This document shows, piece after piece, positions 63,467-64,000 of a stretch of DNA of 64,000 bases (positions within the stretch are counted from its first letter, which is position 1; every line of letters starts with the position of its first letter). This DNA comes from Actinopolymorpha pittospori (GTDB lineage: Bacteria; Actinomycetota; Actinomycetes; Propionibacteriales; Actinopolymorphaceae). The stretch covers positions 8,370,001 through 8,434,000 of the forward strand of contig NZ_JADBEM010000001.1 in NCBI RefSeq assembly GCF_014873875.1. The letters run 5' to 3'. Made by a program: the position numbers and the translations under genes. Under the pieces are notes generated by a model, which did no database searches, was not told where the DNA came from, and saw only the letters and a program-made list of their open reading frames with translations.

Positions 63467-63921
63467 GGGGACGCGGAGCCCGGAACGTTTCCCGCGCCAT
63501 CGCCCTCGTCCGGGCGCGGGTCGACTCTCCGATGGAGACCCGGCTGCGGCTGCTCTGCGTACTCGCCGGACTTCCCGAACCCGAACCAGGCGCGGAGATC
63601 CATGACGAGCACGGGCAGTGGATCGCCACCGCTGACCTGCGGTACGACAAGGAGCGGATCGCGCTGGAGTACGACGGCGATCTGCACCGCACCAGCAAAC
63701 GCAAGTGGCGCCACGACGTCGCCGCGCGGGAGGAGCTGCGCGCACGCGGTTGGATCGTGCTCGCCGTCACCGCGGACGACATCTTCGTCCGTCCCCACCG
63801 GACGCTGGCCCGCATCCACGACGCGCTGGTGGCCCGGCGCCACCCTGCCGTTCCCATCACCCTCGACCCGGCATGGCGCGACTACTTCCGAGTCCGCGGC
63901 TACCTGAGCGACGAGTGGTGA
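63463..63921 (+). CDS. DUF559/Vsr-like endonuclease-fold protein (second half of a split gene)
   Basis: A 152-residue protein. SPMETRLRLLCVLAGLPEP, DLRYDKERIALEYDGDLH and RKWRHDVAAREELRARGW are DUF559-type blocks of the PD-(D/E)xK superfamily (D in DLRY, E..D in LEYDGD). It normally forms the C-terminal half of one protein; here it begins at GTG overlapping the previous stop. This could be a frameshift mutation, a sequencing error or two coupled genes. The role of the family is not established. Confidence 0.75.
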   Translation: MRGRGARNVSRAIALVRARVDSPMETRLRLLCVLAGLPEPEPGAEIHDEHGQWIATADLRYDKERIALEYDGDLHRTSKRKWRHDVAAREELRARGWIVLAVTADDIFVRPHRTLARIHDALVARRHPAVPITLDPAWRDYFRVRGYLSDEW

Positions 63922-64000
63922 GGCGACGGATGGCTGGATCCTGGACACTCGGCTTTCACGCTGTTCGGGTATCCGGTCCCCGCGAGGCCGCTCCGTGCCC

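Overview
The window is a 64 kb piece of chromosome from a very G+C-rich actinobacterium. Codons end mostly in G or C, GTG starts are common, neighbouring genes overlap by 1-4 bases, and several genes have a TANNNT -10 box only 6-8 bases before the start codon, which suggests leaderless mRNAs. The order rimP-nusA-ylxR-infB-ylxP-rbfA-truB-ribF-rpsO-pnp-M16 protease-dapB, and further left thyX and dapA-rnj, is the usual actinomycete core. The accessory genes (dihydrodipicolinate-synthase-like enzymes, GxGYxYP protein, FAD oxidoreductase) fit a soil member of the Propionibacteriales, but the genus cannot be fixed from sequence alone.

Layout: 1-5.3 kb is a catabolic cluster (epimerase, two DapA-family aldolases, 2-hydroxyacid dehydrogenase) with a divergent self-controlled regulator. 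5.4-8 kb holds a multi-helical membrane protein and two YbaB-like genes closed by a strong terminator. 8-13.3 kb carries rnj, dapA, an editing-less threonyl-tRNA synthetase behind a Thr-rich leader peptide, and thyX. 13.4-22 kb is an insertion in the core order: a cysteine-desulfurase-like protein, paaABCDE, a CGNR regulator, an acetyltransferase, a PhyH dioxygenase and a short-chain dehydrogenase. 22-36 kb is the translation, RNA-decay and lysine core on the minus strand. 36.4-40.3 kb has a ferritin-like pair, a Tat-exported GxGYxYP protein and a HAD hydrolase. 40.6-48 kb is one operon for a dipeptide-type ABC importer plus a gamma-glutamyltransferase-like enzyme. 48-54 kb has a DUF1835 protein, a small unrecognised gene, proS, a second YbaB/type VII-like cluster and a DUF389 protein. 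54-63 kb has an FAD oxidoreductase and a divergent unit (oxoprolinase-like enzyme and GntR regulator facing an MFS transporter and a D-glutamate-cyclase-family protein). The end carries a split AbiEi/DUF559-like gene.

The points most worth a second look are the threonine-codon leader with mutually exclusive hairpins before the truncated ThrRS, the two clusters that combine YbaB-family genes with type VII secretion-like proteins without any secretion ATPase, and the gene set around 5-oxoproline and gamma-glutamyl compounds. No tRNA, rRNA, CRISPR array, insertion sequence or phage gene was seen.
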